Of a stretch of 64,000 nt of DNA, positions 54,401 through 64,000 are shown piece by piece. Positions within the stretch are counted from its first letter, which is position 1. Each line of letters begins with the position of its first letter. A program made the translations under genes and the position numbers. The DNA comes from Burkholderia mayonis (lineage in GTDB: Bacteria > Pseudomonadota > Gammaproteobacteria > Burkholderiales > Burkholderiaceae): the NCBI RefSeq assembly GCF_001523745.2, contig NZ_CP013386.1, positions 3,224,001 through 3,288,000 on the forward strand. Direction: 5' to 3'. A model generated the notes under the pieces. That model had not been told where the DNA came from. It saw only the letters and a program-made list of their open reading frames with translations, and did not search any database.

Positions 54401-55978
54401 TCAGCCGCCGTACGCGATGATGATCAACACCCGCGCGATCACCGCGCCCGCCCCGACCGCGAGCCCGAACACGAGGAGCGCCTGCAGCAGCCGGTTGGTC
54501 CGCTTCTGCTCGACCAGGATCTGCCGGACGAGATCGTCGCTGATCGCGCGCGGCGCTTCGTGATGTGCGGTGAGCGCCTGATGAACGAGGCGCGGGAGCT
54601 GCGGCAGCGTCTTGCTCCATTGCGGCGCCTCGACCTTCAAGCGCTCGTACCAGCCGCGCAGCCCAATCTGCTCGGTCATCCAGCGCTCGAGGTACGGCTT
54701 CGCAGTCTTCCACAGGTCGAGCTCCGGATCGAGCGAGCGGCCGAGCCCCTCGACGTTCAGCATCGTCTTCTGCAGGAGCACGAGTTGCGGCTGGATTTCG
54801 ACGTTGAAGCGGCGCGACGTCGAGAAGAGCCGCATCAGCACCTGGCCGAGCGAAATGTCCTTCAGTGCGCGGTCGAAGTACGGCTCGCAGACCGCGCGAA
54901 TCGCGCTTTCGAGCTCCTCGACGCGCGTATCGGGCGGCACCCAGCCCGATTCGAGGTGCAGCGTCGCAACGCGGTGGTAGTCGCGCTTGAAGAACGCGAG
55001 GAAGTTCTGCGCGAGGTAGTTCTTGTCGAAATCGGACAGCGCGCCGACGATCCCGAAGTCGAGCGCGATGTAGCGCCCGAAGTGCTTCGGATTGAGGCTC
55101 ACCTGGATGTTGCCCGGGTGCATGTCCGCGTGGAAGAAGCCGTCGCGGAACACCTGTGTGAAGAAGATCTCGACGCCTTCGCGCGCGAGCTTCGGAATGT
55201 CGACGCCCGCCGCGCGCAGCGTGTCGATCTGGCTGATCGGCACACCTTCCATCCGCTCCATCACGAGCACGCTCGGCGTCGAGTAATCCCAGAACATTTC
55301 CGGCACGAGCAGCAGATCGAGCCCCGCGAAGTTGCGGCGCAGTTGGCTGCCGTTCGCCGCCTCGCGCATCAGGTCGAGCTCGTCGTGCAGGTATTTGTCG
55401 AATTCGGCGACCACCTCGCGCGGCTTCAACCGCCGGCCGTCCGCCCACAGGCGCTCGGCCCAGGTCGCGATGTCGCGCATCAGCGCGAGGTCGGAATCGA
55501 TGACGGGCAGCATGTTCGGCCGCAGCACTTTGACCGCGACCGCCTTGCCCGCGTGCTCGCCCTGCTTGAGCTTCGCGAAGTGCACCTGCGCGATCGACGC
55601 GCTCGCGACCGGCTCGCGCTCGAACTCGTCGAACAGTTGATCGATGCGCGCGCCGAGCGCTTTCTCGACGAGCGCGATCGCGACGGCCGAATCGAACGGC
55701 GGCACCTGGTCCTGCAGCTTCGCGAGCTCGTTCGCGAAATCGACGGGCAGCAGATCGCGCCGCGTCGACAGCACCTGGCCGAACTTCACGAAGATCGGCC
55801 CCAGGCTTTCGAGCGCGCGGCGCAGCCGCACCGCGGGCGGATCGGCGAAGCGGCGGCCGATCGTCGTGATGCGCAGCAGGAACTTCACGCGACGGTTTTC
55901 GATGCGCGACAGCATCACCTCGTCGAGGCCAAAGCGGATGACGGTGAAGACGATTTTGATGAAACGGAAAATGCGCAT
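54401..55978 (-). CDS. ubiB: Ubiquinone biosynthesis ATPase/kinase-like protein UbiB
   Basis: UbiB is an atypical protein-kinase-like membrane protein needed for ubiquinone synthesis. The 525-residue protein has the ADCK/UbiB KxGQ motif in [16 protein letters not shown]. An Ala-rich nucleotide loop is in [23 protein letters not shown] (in part), the catalytic region is [12 protein letters not shown] and [10 protein letters not shown], and a C-terminal pair of hydrophobic helices ends [20 protein letters not shown] (in part). It starts 12 bases after ubiJ, in an operon with ubiE and ubiJ that groups aerobic ubiquinone genes. Confidence 0.96.
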   Translation of the reverse strand: MRIFRFIKIVFTVIRFGLDEVMLSRIENRRVKFLLRITTIGRRFADPPAVRLRRALESLGPIFVKFGQVLSTRRDLLPVDFANELAKLQDQVPPFDSAVAIALVEKALGARIDQLFDEFEREPVASASIAQVHFAKLKQGEHAGKAVAVKVLRPNMLPVIDSDLALMRDIATWAERLWADGRRLKPREVVAEFDKYLHDELDLMREAANGSQLRRNFAGLDLLLVPEMFWDYSTPSVLVMERMEGVPISQIDTLRAAGVDIPKLAREGVEIFFTQVFRDGFFHADMHPGNIQVSLNPKHFGRYIALDFGIVGALSDFDKNYLAQNFLAFFKRDYHRVATLHLESGWVPPDTRVEELESAIRAVCEPYFDRALKDISLGQVLMRLFSTSRRFNVEIQPQLVLLQKTMLNVEGLGRSLDPELDLWKTAKPYLERWMTEQIGLRGWYERLKVEAPQWSKTLPQLPRLVHQALTAHHEAPRAISDDLVRQILVEQKRTNRLLQALLVFGLAVGAGAVIARVLIIIAYGG

Positions 55979-55990
55979 GCCTCGCGGCCC

Positions 55991-56638
55991 TCACTGCGCG
56001 CGTCGCGAGCTGCCGCCCGCGCGCGCGTCAATTTTTTGTTCCAGTCGTTCGATCCGCTTCTCGACGCGCGCAAGCGCGTCGCGGGCCCGGGCGAGCTCCG
56101 CGTCGAAATCGGCGAGCACGCTCTTGCGCACGACCTGCGGGTTTTCGTCGAGCCAGTATTCAGCGATCGAATCGAGCACATTGCGGCCGGTGCGGCGCGC
56201 GTGCTCGCCCGTCGAACGCACGAAGGTCGCGATCCGGTGCGCGGCCGCATCGCCGACGATCTTCGCGAGATCCTCCTCCGGCTCCCAGCGCAGGTGCTCG
56301 GCGAGCTTCGCGATCTGCGTCGCGAACTCCGCGTCGCCGTCGATCTTCACGTGCTTCATCACGGCCGCCTGCCCGCCCTGCAGGAACGCGGCCGCCGCGT
56401 CGAACGGGCCGCCCTTGTCGCCGCCCGACAGCGCGATCGACACGTCGAACTGACGCGCGTCGTGTGCGTCGACGGCGGCCAGGTAGCCGTCCGGCTGCAC
56501 GAGCAACACGAGCGTCACGGGCGAAATTTCGAGCCGGGCGGTCTTGCCGGCATAGGGAATCAGACGGTCGCGCGCCCAGGATTCGCGGGCGAGCAGGTGA
56601 TTGACGGCGGCGGCAAAAGGCTTGGCGGCAAGGGTCAT
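55991..56638 (-). CDS. ubiJ: Ubiquinone biosynthesis accessory factor UbiJ (SCP2 domain)
   Basis: UbiJ binds ubiquinone intermediates through an SCP2-like lipid-binding domain and organises the Ubi complex. The 215-residue protein has the SCP2 domain at about 10-130 (LEISPVTLVLLVQPDGYLA; VKIDGDAEFATQIAKLAEHL in part). A helical C-terminus ends in a short coiled coil (ARVEKRIERLEQKID). Its place between ubiE/Tim44 and ubiB matches the conserved ubiE-ubiJ-ubiB set. Confidence 0.92.
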   Translation of the reverse strand: MTLAAKPFAAAVNHLLARESWARDRLIPYAGKTARLEISPVTLVLLVQPDGYLAAVDAHDARQFDVSIALSGGDKGGPFDAAAAFLQGGQAAVMKHVKIDGDAEFATQIAKLAEHLRWEPEEDLAKIVGDAAAHRIATFVRSTGEHARRTGRNVLDSIAEYWLDENPQVVRKSVLADFDAELARARDALARVEKRIERLEQKIDARAGGSSRRAQ

Positions 56639-56650
56639 CTGGCTGGCAAT

Positions 56651-56690
56651 GAAAAGCCCGCGTAGGCAGGGCGCCTGCGCGGGCTTCTAT
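56651..56690 (-). terminator. Terminator between the Tim44-like gene and ubiJ
   Basis: On the minus strand AAGCCCGCG (56686-56678) pairs with CGCGGGCTT (56662-56654), followed by TTC. The loop can pair further through GCAGG/CCTGC. It lies about 55 bases after the Tim44-like stop and may separate or attenuate transcription into ubiJ-ubiB. Confidence 0.7.
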
Positions 56691-56745
56691 TGTAACGTCG
56701 GTTCGGCCGCGGCCTCGCGAGGCGCGACGGGCGGCACGACTTCCG

Positions 56746-57765
56746 TCAGTGCGTGTTCACCTGCTGGATGCCCGCGAGGAGCCACCCCTGGCTGCCCGAC
56801 TTCGACAGGTTCCACACCTCGTCGAACGGCTCGGCCGACGCGCCCTGCGCTTCGCGGATGAGGCCGTGGAAGCGCACGCTCGCGAAGTGATCGCCGCCGC
56901 GATCCTCGACCGCGAGCAGTTCGGCGTCGAGTTGCACGACGTCCGTCTGGTTCGCGCCCGCGCCGCGACCGTCGAGGTCGATCTTCACTTCGGCGAACAT
57001 CTCGGGCGTCGTGAACTCGCGGATGTCGGCGAGGTTGCCCTCGTCCCACGCGGCCTGCAGCCGCACGAAGTAGACCTTTGCGTTGCGCAGGAACGCTTCG
57101 GTGTCGAAGCCGGCCGGCACCACGGGCGCCGCGGCGGCCGCAGCCGTCGTCGCGGCGGCCGCGCCGCCAAACACGCGCTGCGCTTCGCCCGCGTACGTGC
57201 TGCCCGAGCCCGGGAATGCGTCATTCGACGCCGCCTGGCGCGGAACGCTCGCGTCCTGACCGAAGCCGCCGCGGTTCTGCGACGGCTGGCCGCCTGCGTA
57301 GGCAGGCTGCTGCGCGCTACGCCGGTTCATGAACTTGCGGACGAGCCAGATGCCGGCCATCGCGAGGAGCGCGATCACGATGACGTTGGCCATCATGCTG
57401 GCGAACGCGCCGCCGAGCCCCAGGTGCGACAGCAGCGCCGCAATGCCGAGGCCGGCGGCGAGACCGGCGATCGGGCCGAGCCAGCGCGAGCGGTTCGGCT
57501 GCGCGGCGGGCGTCGGCTGCTGGCGCGGCGCCTGGGCGGGCGCCGCCTGCTGCATCGGCTGCTGCGCGGGCGGTGTCGCCTGACGCTGCTGCAGCGTCTG
57601 CGACTGGCGGCCGACGCTGCGGCCGCCGCCCATGCGCTTCGCTTCGGCATCGAGCGACGCAAACGTGCCGGCGGCCAGAAGGCCGACCATCAGGAACGTG
57701 CCGATTCGCCGCGCCAACGACTTCGGCCCTCTGCTGCGGTTAAACGACGAACGCGATTCGGACAT
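56746..57765 (-). CDS. Tim44-like domain membrane protein
   Basis: The 339-residue protein begins with a hydrophobic segment (IGTFLMVGLLAAGTFA) that may be a signal anchor. A Gln/Pro/Ala-rich stretch (about 55-95) and a second pair of hydrophobic segments (LGPIAGLAAGLGIAALLSHL in part, MANVIVIALLAMAGIWLV) follow. The C-terminal Tim44/MBA1-like domain (FDTEAFLRNAKVYFVRLQAA in part) ends at QQVNTH. The bacterial role is unclear. ATG at 57765 has GGAGG five bases upstream. Confidence 0.88.
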   Translation of the reverse strand: MSESRSSFNRSRGPKSLARRIGTFLMVGLLAAGTFASLDAEAKRMGGGRSVGRQSQTLQQRQATPPAQQPMQQAAPAQAPRQQPTPAAQPNRSRWLGPIAGLAAGLGIAALLSHLGLGGAFASMMANVIVIALLAMAGIWLVRKFMNRRSAQQPAYAGGQPSQNRGGFGQDASVPRQAASNDAFPGSGSTYAGEAQRVFGGAAAATTAAAAAAPVVPAGFDTEAFLRNAKVYFVRLQAAWDEGNLADIREFTTPEMFAEVKIDLDGRGAGANQTDVVQLDAELLAVEDRGGDHFASVRFHGLIREAQGASAEPFDEVWNLSKSGSQGWLLAGIQQVNTH

Positions 57766-57807
57766 CCCGGCCTCCAAGCTGAAAGTAAATTGTATGGATG
57801 GAACCCC

Positions 57808-58539
57808 TTAATACTTGGTTCCCACGTGCAAAGCTACCACGCCACCTGACAAATTGTAATATTTGACGGTATCCAACCCGGCTTGTTCCATCATCGTCTT
57901 CAGTGTGCCCTGATCCGGGTGCATCCGGATAGATTCAGCAAGATACCGGTAACTGTCGGCATCTTTCGCGAATTTGTCGCCAAGCCACGGTAATACTTTG
58001 AAAGAATAAAGATCGTAGGCTTTTTTCAGCGGCTCCCAGACTTTCGAGAATTCGAGCACCATCACACGGCCGCCCGGCTTCGAGACGCGGCGCATCTCGG
58101 CAAGCGCGGCATCCTTGTGCGTCATGTTGCGCAAGCCGAACGCGACGGTGACGACGTCGAAGTAGTTGTCCGGGAACGGCAGCTTCTCCGCGTCGCAGAG
58201 CAGCGACGGCGCGACGATGCCCTTGTCGAGCAGGCGATCGCGGCCAACGCGCAGCATCGATTCGTTGATGTCGGTATGCCAGACCTCGCCAGTCGGCCCG
58301 GCGGCCTTCGCGAACGCCTTCGTCAGATCGCCCGTGCCGGCCGCGATGTCGAGCACCCTGAAGCCCGGCCGCACGTTCGCCTGCGCGATCGTGAACGCCT
58401 TCCACGCGCGGTGCATGCCCGCCGACATCAGGTCGTTCATCAGATCGTAGTTGCTCGCGACCGAGTGAAACACCCCCGCGACCTTCTTCGCTTTTTCGTT
58501 TTCCTCGACGGTCTCAAAGCCGAAGTGGGTTTTGCTCAT
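57808..58539 (-). CDS. ubiE: Ubiquinone/menaquinone C-methyltransferase UbiE
   Basis: UbiE carries out the SAM-dependent C-methylation of demethoxy-ubiquinol (and demethylmenaquinol where present). The 243-residue protein shows [17 protein letters not shown], the SAM motif [35 protein letters not shown] (in part) and [15 protein letters not shown] at the end. These are diagnostic motifs. It is the upstream ubiquinone gene in the ubiE-Tim44-ubiJ-ubiB run. Confidence 0.96.
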   Translation of the reverse strand: MSKTHFGFETVEENEKAKKVAGVFHSVASNYDLMNDLMSAGMHRAWKAFTIAQANVRPGFRVLDIAAGTGDLTKAFAKAAGPTGEVWHTDINESMLRVGRDRLLDKGIVAPSLLCDAEKLPFPDNYFDVVTVAFGLRNMTHKDAALAEMRRVSKPGGRVMVLEFSKVWEPLKKAYDLYSFKVLPWLGDKFAKDADSYRYLAESIRMHPDQGTLKTMMEQAGLDTVKYYNLSGGVVALHVGTKY

Positions 58540-58564
58540 CGCGTTGATCCTCTATCAATGCCAA

Positions 58565-58586
58565 ACGGCGCCGCAACCGGCGCCGT
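58565..58586. terminator. Stem-loop after the DUF971 gene
   Basis: ACGGCGCC (58565-58572) pairs perfectly with GGCGCCGT (58579-58586) around six bases. On the minus strand it follows the DUF971 stop by four bases and is followed by only three T. It is a weak or partial terminator before ubiE. Confidence 0.55.
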
Positions 58587-58589
58587 CGT

Positions 58590-59003
58590 TCAGTGGTGGT
58601 GGCCTCGCGGTAGCGAGTCCGCCGGCATTGGCGCGTCGCGCTCGACGCCCGCCGCCTTCAATTTGTCGAAATATGCGCGCCAGAGCGCGTCCTGCCGCGT
58701 CGCGAGCTCGTACAGCAGATCCCACGAGTAGATGCCCGTCGAATGGCCGTCCGAGAACGTCGGCTTGAGCGCGTAGTTGCCGACCGGCTCGAGCGCCGTG
58801 ATCGTCACGTCGCGCTTGCCGGTCTGCAGCGTCTCCTGGCCCGGGCCGTGACCGCGCACCTCGGCGGACGGCGAACAGACGCGCATCAGCTCGAAAGGCA
58901 CCCGGTAGCTTTCGCCGTTCGGGTACTGCAGTTCGAGCACGCGCGACACCGCGTGCACGACGACGCCGGACGGCACGGGCGCCGTCGAAGTCTGGCCGCT
59001 CAT
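58590..59003 (-). CDS. DUF971 domain protein
   Basis: The 137-residue protein contains a DUF971 domain, the fold also seen at the N-terminus of gamma-butyrobetaine hydroxylase. Motifs are RVLELQYPNGESYRVPFELMR (in part), VTITALEPVGNYALKPTFSD (in part) and HSTGIYSWDLLYELA. It may bind metal or iron-sulfur species, but its function is not established. The start overlaps the HIT gene stop as ATGA, indicating coupled translation. The tail ends in three histidines. Confidence 0.9.
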   Translation of the reverse strand: MSGQTSTAPVPSGVVVHAVSRVLELQYPNGESYRVPFELMRVCSPSAEVRGHGPGQETLQTGKRDVTITALEPVGNYALKPTFSDGHSTGIYSWDLLYELATRQDALWRAYFDKLKAAGVERDAPMPADSLPRGHHH

Positions 59004-59443
59004 GCCCGGCCTCCGCTCACCACCTGCTCGATCTCCTCGTGCACCGCGTTGTGCAGGAGCGTCGCCTGCGCGGCGCGCAGCCGCAGCAGTGCGTCGGACA
59101 CCGACCGCTGGCGCGGCGCCCAGACCGGCTGCGGGAAATGCGCGTCGTTCGAAAAGCGCGGAATCACGTGCCAGTGAACGTGCGGCACCTGGTTGCCGAG
59201 GCTCGCGAGATTCACCTTCGTCGGCTGCATCACGCGCCGCACCGCCTTCTCGACCGCGTAGACGATCCGCATCAAATGCGTACGCTCGGCTTCGGCCAGA
59301 TCGGAAAATTCAGCGACGTGCGCGTGCCAGATCACCCGGCAGAATCCCGGGTAATCGGTTTCGGTCGTCGCGAGGACGACGCGCACCACGTCGTCCTTCC
59401 AGAGCAGCTCGCCGCCGTCTTCGCGGCAGAATACGCAATCCAT
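59000..59443 (-). CDS. HIT-family protein
   Basis: The 147-residue protein has the histidine-triad motif HVHWHVIPRF and an N-terminal pair in MDCVFCREDGG. HIT proteins hydrolyse or transfer nucleotides, such as dinucleoside polyphosphates or AMP conjugates; the specific substrate is unknown. ATG at 59443 has AGGA eight bases upstream; a GTG at 59476 would add eleven residues. It is the first gene of the run that continues with DUF971 and ubiE. Confidence 0.92.
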   Translation of the reverse strand: MDCVFCREDGGELLWKDDVVRVVLATTETDYPGFCRVIWHAHVAEFSDLAEAERTHLMRIVYAVEKAVRRVMQPTKVNLASLGNQVPHVHWHVIPRFSNDAHFPQPVWAPRQRSVSDALLRLRAAQATLLHNAVHEEIEQVVSGGRA

Positions 59444-59477
59444 CGTCAATTCCTTCACTGGTGGAACGTTCGTCACC

Positions 59478-62400
59478 TTACACCAGCACGCGCTCGATCC
59501 CGCCGTTGTTCGCGCGCGCGACGTAGTCGGCCATCCAGTTTTCGCCGAGCATGTGGCGCGCGATCTCGACGACGATGTAGTCGGCTTCGATGTCCGCGTC
59601 CTCGTTATAGCGCGACAGGCCCTGCAGGCACGCCGGGCAGCTCGTCAGGATCTTCACGTCCGACGCGCCGGCGGCCGGCCCGTTCGCGCCGTTGCCCGAC
59701 ACCACCGGAATGTTACGCAATTTGGCGGCGCCCTTCTTGATCTCTTCCTCCTTTCGGAAGCGGACCTGGGTCGACACATCCGGACGCGCGACGGCGAGCG
59801 TGCCCGATTCGCCGCAGCAGCGGTCGTTCTTCTCGATCTTGTAGCCGTCGTTCTGCGCGCCCATCAGGTCGTTGACGAGCTTGACGGGGTCCATCGTCTT
59901 GATCGGCGTGTGGCACGGGTCGTGATACATGTAGCGCGTGCCGGCCACGCCGTCGAGCTTCATGCCCTTCTCGAGCAGGAACTCGTGGATGTCGATGATC
60001 CGGCAGCCCGGGAAGATCTTCTCGAATTCGTAGCCGGCGAGCTGGTCGTAGCAGGTGCCGCACGACACGACCACCGTCTTGATGTCGAGGTAGTTCAGCG
60101 TGTTCGCGACCCGGTGGAACAACACGCGGTTGTCGGTGACGATCTGCTCGGCGCGGTCGTACTGGCCCGAGCCGCGCTGCGGATAGCCGCAGCACAGGTA
60201 GCCCGGCGGCAGCACTGTCTGCACGCCCGCTTCCCACAGCATCGCCTGCGTCGCGAGGCCGACCTGCGAAAACAGGCGCTCGGAGCCGCAGCCGGGGAAG
60301 TAGAACACCGCTTCCGAATCGACGGTCGTCGTGTTCGGATTGCGGATGATCGGCACGATCTTGTTGTCCTCGATGTCGAGCAGCGCGCGCGCCGTCTTCT
60401 TCGGCAGGTTGCCCGGCATCTTCTTGTTGACGAAGTGGATCACCTGCTCGACGACGGGCCGCTTGCCGGTCGTCGACGGCGGGTGCGCGGTCTGCTTCTG
60501 CGCGACCTTCTTCAGCACGTCGTTCGCGAAGCGCTGCGCCTTGTAGCCCAAGCCCATCATCACCGCGCGCGTCGCGTTGATCGTCTGCGGATTCGTCGCG
60601 TTCAGGAAGAACATGCCGGCCGCGCTGCCCGGGTTGAACTTCTTCTTGCCCATCTTGCGCAGCAGGTTGCGCATGTTCATCGTCACGTCGCCGAAGTCGA
60701 TCTTCACCGGGCACGGCGTCGCGCACTTGTGGCAGACCGTGCAGTGATCGGCGACGTCGTTGAATTCGTCCCAGTGCTTGATCGACACGCCTCGGCGCGT
60801 CTGCTCCTCATACAGGAACGCCTCGACGAGCAGCGACGTCGCGAGGATCTTGTTGCGCGGGCTGTACAGCAGGTTCGCGCGCGGCACGTGCGTCGCGCAC
60901 ACCGGCTTGCACTTGCCGCAGCGCAGGCAGTCCTTCACCGATTCGGCGATCGCGCCGATGTCGGACTGCTGCATGATGAGCGACTCGTAGCCCATGAGGC
61001 CGAAGCTCGGCGTGTACGCGTTGCGCAGGTCCGCGCCGTCGAGCAGCTTGCCCTTGTTGAAGCGGCCCTGCGGATCGACGCGCTGCTTGTACGCGCGGAA
61101 TTCGGCGATCTCGTCGTCGGTCAGGAACTCGAGCTTCGTGATGCCGATGCCGTGCTCGCCGGAGATCACGCCGTCGAGCGAGCGCGCAAGCTTCATGATG
61201 CGTGCGACGGCCGCGTGCGCGTCCTGCAGCATCTCGTAGTTGTCGGAGTTGACCGGGATGTTCGTGTGGACGTTGCCGTCGCCCGCGTGCATGTGCAGCG
61301 CGACGAACACGCGGCCGCGCAGCACCCGCTTGTGGATCGCCTGCGCCTCGTCGAGGATCTGCTTGAATTCGCCGCCGTTGAAGATCGCGCGCAGTTCCGC
61401 GCGGATCTCCTGCTTCCACGAGATGCGCACCGTGCGGTCCTGCGCGATGTGGAACACGGTGGCGTCCGGCTGCGCGTCGACGCGGTCCGCGAACTTCTCC
61501 GCGAGCGCCTCGTAGCCGAGCGCGACGAGATAGTGCTGCGCCTCGCGCAGCGACAGGTCGAGCCTATCGCGCAGGAATTCCCAGCGCGCGCGAACGTGCT
61601 TCAGCAGATCGAGCGCCTGCTGCACGCGGTCTTCGAGCAGCTCGGCGCTCGGGATCTCGTTTGCGTCGTCGCTCTTGCCGAGCGGCAGGTTGCCCGCGGT
61701 GAAGAACGCTTCGAGCGCGTCGACGAGCTGCAGCTTGTTCTTGATCGACAGCTCGATGTTGATCCGCTCGATGCCGTCCGTGTATTCGCCCATCCGGTTG
61801 AGCGGGATGACGACGTCTTCGTTGATCTTGAACGCATTCGTGTGCTTCGCGATCGCGGCGGTGCGGCTGCGGTCGAGCCAGAAGCGCTTTCTCGCTTCCG
61901 CGCTCACCGCGACGAAGCCTTCGCCGCTCTTGCCGTTCGCCATCCGGACGACTTCGGACGTCGCGGCCGCGACCGCGTCCGCATCGTCGCCGACGATGTC
62001 GCCGATCAGCACCATCTTCGGGAACGCGTTGCGCTTGCTCTTCGTCGCGTAGCCGACCGCGCGCAGGTAGCGCTCGTCGAGGTGCTCGAGGCCGGCGAGA
62101 ATCGCGCCGCCCTGCCTCGACGTCTCGAACAGGTAGTCCTTGATCTCGACGATGCTCGGAATCGCCTCGCGCGCCTGGCCGAAGAATTCGAGGCAGACGG
62201 TGCGCGTATGCGCGGGCATCTTGTGCAGCACCCAGCGCGCGGACGTGATGAGCCCGTCGCAGCCTTCCTTCTGCACGCCCGGCAGCCCCGCGAGGAACTT
62301 GTCGGTCACGTCCTTGCCGAGGCCTTCCTTGCGGAAGCGCCGGCCTTCGATGTCGAGCGTCTCGGCGCGCAAGAGTTTCTCGCCCGGCGCGCGCGCGCCG

Positions 62401-63497
62401 TCGAACCACTTGAGCTCGAAGCGCGCGACCGGGATGTCGTGGATCTTGCCGAGGTTGTGCTCGACGCGCGTGACTTCGAGCCAGTTGCCTTCCGGATCGA
62501 CCATCCGCCACCACGCGAGATTGTCGAGCGCGGTGCCCCACAGCACCGCCTTCTTGCCGCCCGCGTTCATCGCGACGTTGCCGCCGATGCACGATGCGTC
62601 GAGCGACGTCGGATCGACCGCGAACACGTAGCCGGCCGCCTCGGCCGCCTCGGTCACGCGGCGCGTGACGACGCCCGCGCCGGAGAAGATCGTCGGCACC
62701 TTGTGCGCGACGCCCGGCAGCTCGGTCAGTTCGACCGCGCCCAGCTGCTCGAGCTTCTCGGTGTTGATGACGGCCGAGAACGGCGTGAGCGGCACCGCGC
62801 CGCCCGTGTAGCCCGTGCCGCCGCCGCGCGGGATCACGGTCAGGCCGAGCTCGAAGCAGGCCTTCACGAGGCCCGCGATTTCCGCTTCGTTGTCGGGCGT
62901 CAGCACGACGAACGGATATTCGACGCGCCAGTCGGTCGCGTCCGTCACGTGCGACACGCGCGCGAGGCCGTCGAAGCGGATGTTGTCCTTTTGCGTGCAG
63001 CGGCCGAGCACCTTCGTCGCGCGGCGGCGCAGTTCCGCCATCTTTTCGAATTCCTGCGCGAACTCGTCGACCGCGCGATGCGCGGCCGTCGCGAGCATCT
63101 CGACGCGCGCGGCGCGCTCGCGGCCCGCCACGTCGCCGTGCTCCGACAGATCGGCGCGGCGGCGCTTCTCGATCTCGGACAGCCGATGGTTCAGCGCCTC
63201 GATCAGGAGCGCGCGGCGCTTCGGATTGTCGAGCAGATCGTCCTGCAGATACGGATTGCGGCGCACCACCCAGATGTCGCCCAGCACTTCGTACAACATC
63301 CGCGCCGACCGGCCGGTGCGGCGCTCGGCGCGCAGCTCGTCGAGCGCGGTCCAGGCTTCGTGGCCGAGCAGCCGGATCACGATCTCGCGATCGGAGAACG
63401 ATGTGTAGTTGTAGGGAATTTCGCGCAGGCGCGGAGCGGGGTCGGCGGCAACGGCGGCTGCCGCGCCGTGCGGATCGAAAACTTGCGGTGCGTTCAT
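59478..63497 (-). CDS. Multidomain FAD / iron-sulfur oxidoreductase (DUF3683, GlcD and CCG domains)
   Basis: The 1339-residue protein joins an N-terminal DUF3683-type region (about 1-180) to a VAO-family FAD domain (about 195-400, with [20 protein letters not shown] in part) and an FAD-oxidase C-terminal domain (about 480-840). Two ferredoxin-like cluster motifs follow ([11 protein letters not shown] and [11 protein letters not shown], about 870-945), then two CCG domains ([11 protein letters not shown] and [10 protein letters not shown]). This fuses the functions of GlcD, GlcF and LldE-like subunits in one chain, as in YdiJ-type enzymes but longer. A D-2-hydroxyacid is the expected substrate; which one is unknown. 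Probably membrane-associated, delivering electrons to quinone. Confidence 0.9.
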   Translation of the reverse strand: MNAPQVFDPHGAAAAVAADPAPRLREIPYNYTSFSDREIVIRLLGHEAWTALDELRAERRTGRSARMLYEVLGDIWVVRRNPYLQDDLLDNPKRRALLIEALNHRLSEIEKRRRADLSEHGDVAGRERAARVEMLATAAHRAVDEFAQEFEKMAELRRRATKVLGRCTQKDNIRFDGLARVSHVTDATDWRVEYPFVVLTPDNEAEIAGLVKACFELGLTVIPRGGGTGYTGGAVPLTPFSAVINTEKLEQLGAVELTELPGVAHKVPTIFSGAGVVTRRVTEAAEAAGYVFAVDPTSLDASCIGGNVAMNAGGKKAVLWGTALDNLAWWRMVDPEGNWLEVTRVEHNLGKIHDIPVARFELKWFDGARAPGEKLLRAETLDIEGRRFRKEGLGKDVTDKFLAGLPGVQKEGCDGLITSARWVLHKMPAHTRTVCLEFFGQAREAIPSIVEIKDYLFETSRQGGAILAGLEHLDERYLRAVGYATKSKRNAFPKMVLIGDIVGDDADAVAAATSEVVRMANGKSGEGFVAVSAEARKRFWLDRSRTAAIAKHTNAFKINEDVVIPLNRMGEYTDGIERINIELSIKNKLQLVDALEAFFTAGNLPLGKSDDANEIPSAELLEDRVQQALDLLKHVRARWEFLRDRLDLSLREAQHYLVALGYEALAEKFADRVDAQPDATVFHIAQDRTVRISWKQEIRAELRAIFNGGEFKQILDEAQAIHKRVLRGRVFVALHMHAGDGNVHTNIPVNSDNYEMLQDAHAAVARIMKLARSLDGVISGEHGIGITKLEFLTDDEIAEFRAYKQRVDPQGRFNKGKLLDGADLRNAYTPSFGLMGYESLIMQQSDIGAIAESVKDCLRCGKCKPVCATHVPRANLLYSPRNKILATSLLVEAFLYEEQTRRGVSIKHWDEFNDVADHCTVCHKCATPCPVKIDFGDVTMNMRNLLRKMGKKKFNPGSAAGMFFLNATNPQTINATRAVMMGLGYKAQRFANDVLKKVAQKQTAHPPSTTGKRPVVEQVIHFVNKKMPGNLPKKTARALLDIEDNKIVPIIRNPNTTTVDSEAVFYFPGCGSERLFSQVGLATQAMLWEAGVQTVLPPGYLCCGYPQRGSGQYDRAEQIVTDNRVLFHRVANTLNYLDIKTVVVSCGTCYDQLAGYEFEKIFPGCRIIDIHEFLLEKGMKLDGVAGTRYMYHDPCHTPIKTMDPVKLVNDLMGAQNDGYKIEKNDRCCGESGTLAVARPDVSTQVRFRKEEEIKKGAAKLRNIPVVSGNGANGPAAGASDVKILTSCPACLQGLSRYNEDADIEADYIVVEIARHMLGENWMADYVARANNGGIERVLV

Positions 63498-64000
63498 GTT
63501 CGGACGATTCGGAGGCCGGCGCGCGGCGAAGGAGCGCGAAACCGGCAGGCGCGTGGTGCGCGATTTTGGGGAAATCTTCTGTTACCAGGCACGTGACTGC
63601 TTTGCACGGGACCGGAGTGCGCTGCATGGGACCGGCGTAAGTGCTGAAGCATTAACTCCGGTCGACAAAGCGCTGAAGCGCGACTCCGGATCGACACGAC
63701 CTGGCGGCGCTCGGTACCGTCAACACGATCGCGCGCGGCGCGCGTGCCGTTCCGCCGCCGGACATGCTGCGCGCGGCGACGGCTTCAAAGCGACGATCCA
63801 AGACTGCCTTTGCATCTTCCGATCCTTGATTCAAAACGAAATTCTAACCCAGGTTGGACGAACGCGTTAATCGTCGACGCGGCAGTCGAATGGGCCGTCG
63901 GATCGGCTGCGGCGACCGACTGGCGGGCGTTTGCGGCCGGCCGCGCCGCGCGGCGCGCTCGTCTTTCAGTACCCCGACGGCGGTCGGACCGACTTCGATT
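63498..64000. other. Intergenic region at the window end
   Basis: This 503-bp region upstream of the minus-strand oxidoreductase gene holds no convincing gene. It contains the inverted 43-bp repeat and partial copies (63604-63696). Nothing else is recognisable; the last 130 bases may approach the next gene outside the window. Confidence 0.55.
63604..63696. repeat. 43-bp dispersed repeat, inverted copy with partial units
   Basis: The full unit at 63624-63666 is the reverse complement of the repeat at 43351-43393 with 34 of 43 identities. Partial units flank it: GCACGGGACCGGAGT from 63604 and a diverged half ending near 63696. As at the other locus, it lies just upstream of a minus-strand gene. 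Confidence 0.75.

Noticed and set aside
59553..63596. A 1347-codon open frame antisense to the flavin/iron-sulfur oxidoreductase
   Set aside because: It is Arg/Leu/Asp/Ala-rich with no domain-like blocks, as expected from the complement of GC-rich codons, and the minus-strand gene has clear motifs throughout.

Overview
The window is chromosomal DNA from a Burkholderia, most likely of the pseudomallei group. Evidence: GC-rich codon use throughout, GTG and TTG starts, protein sequences typical of betaproteobacteria, and gene orders seen in that genus (glpD-glpK-glpF; miaB-phoH-ybeY-corC-lnt; glyQ-glyS-gmhB-plsC; lptD-surA-pdxA-rsmA with amgK-murU divergent; a HIT-DUF971-ubiE-Tim44-ubiJ-ubiB run). 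The species call is an inference. No rRNA or tRNA genes, CRISPR array or prophage were seen. Almost all of the window is housekeeping gene space with one insertion sequence and several short repeats.

Layout. 0.1-4.1 kb: glycerol catabolism (glpD, glpK, glpF) behind a GlpR-like operator. 4.2-5.56 kb: an IS110-family (IS1111-like) element with perfect 14-bp inverted repeats and a structured 250-bp non-coding 3' end. 5.8-10.8 kb: HAD phosphatase, FMN-riboswitch-controlled ribB, an XRE/cupin regulator, and an MFS exporter divergent from a LysR gene. 11.1-18.8 kb: miaB, phoH, ybeY, chaC, corC, lnt (tRNA modification, ribosome maturation, lipoprotein acylation). 18.8-20.5 kb: a TPR-glycosyltransferase. 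21.0-26.5 kb: glyQ, glyS, gmhB, plsC and a YgjP-type metallopeptidase. 26.9-28.6 kb: gloA and a DMT permease. 29.1-34.8 kb (minus): lptD, surA, pdxA, rsmA. 35.0-36.8 kb: amgK and murU (peptidoglycan recycling). 37.0-41.2 kb: an Atm1-type ABC exporter, an acyl-CoA thioesterase, a nitrate-reductase-associated protein and fdhD. 41.3-48.5 kb (minus): a fatty-acid beta-oxidation cluster led by a TetR regulator. 48.6-59.4 kb (minus): clsB, nudB, aspS, DUF502, fmdB, a TPMT-family methyltransferase and ubiquinone genes (ubiB, ubiJ, ubiE) with a Tim44-like protein, DUF971 and HIT. 59.5-63.5 kb (minus): a 1339-residue flavin/iron-sulfur oxidoreductase.

The most interesting object is the IS110-family element. 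The region downstream of its transposase, where IS1111-type elements encode their guide RNA, can fold into two stem-loop domains. One domain contains an internal loop whose two strands match the two sides of this element's own insertion site: 6 nt complementary to the left flank, and 9 nt identical to the reconstructed right side of the empty site. This looks like a readable target-guide loop of a bridge RNA (seekRNA). Secondary observations are an in-frame 15-bp tandem repeat in pdxA, a palindrome inserted in frame in miaB, a 43-bp dispersed intergenic repeat present at two loci, unusual NPI/SPA pore motifs in GlpF, and a YbeY protein with a long N-terminal extension.
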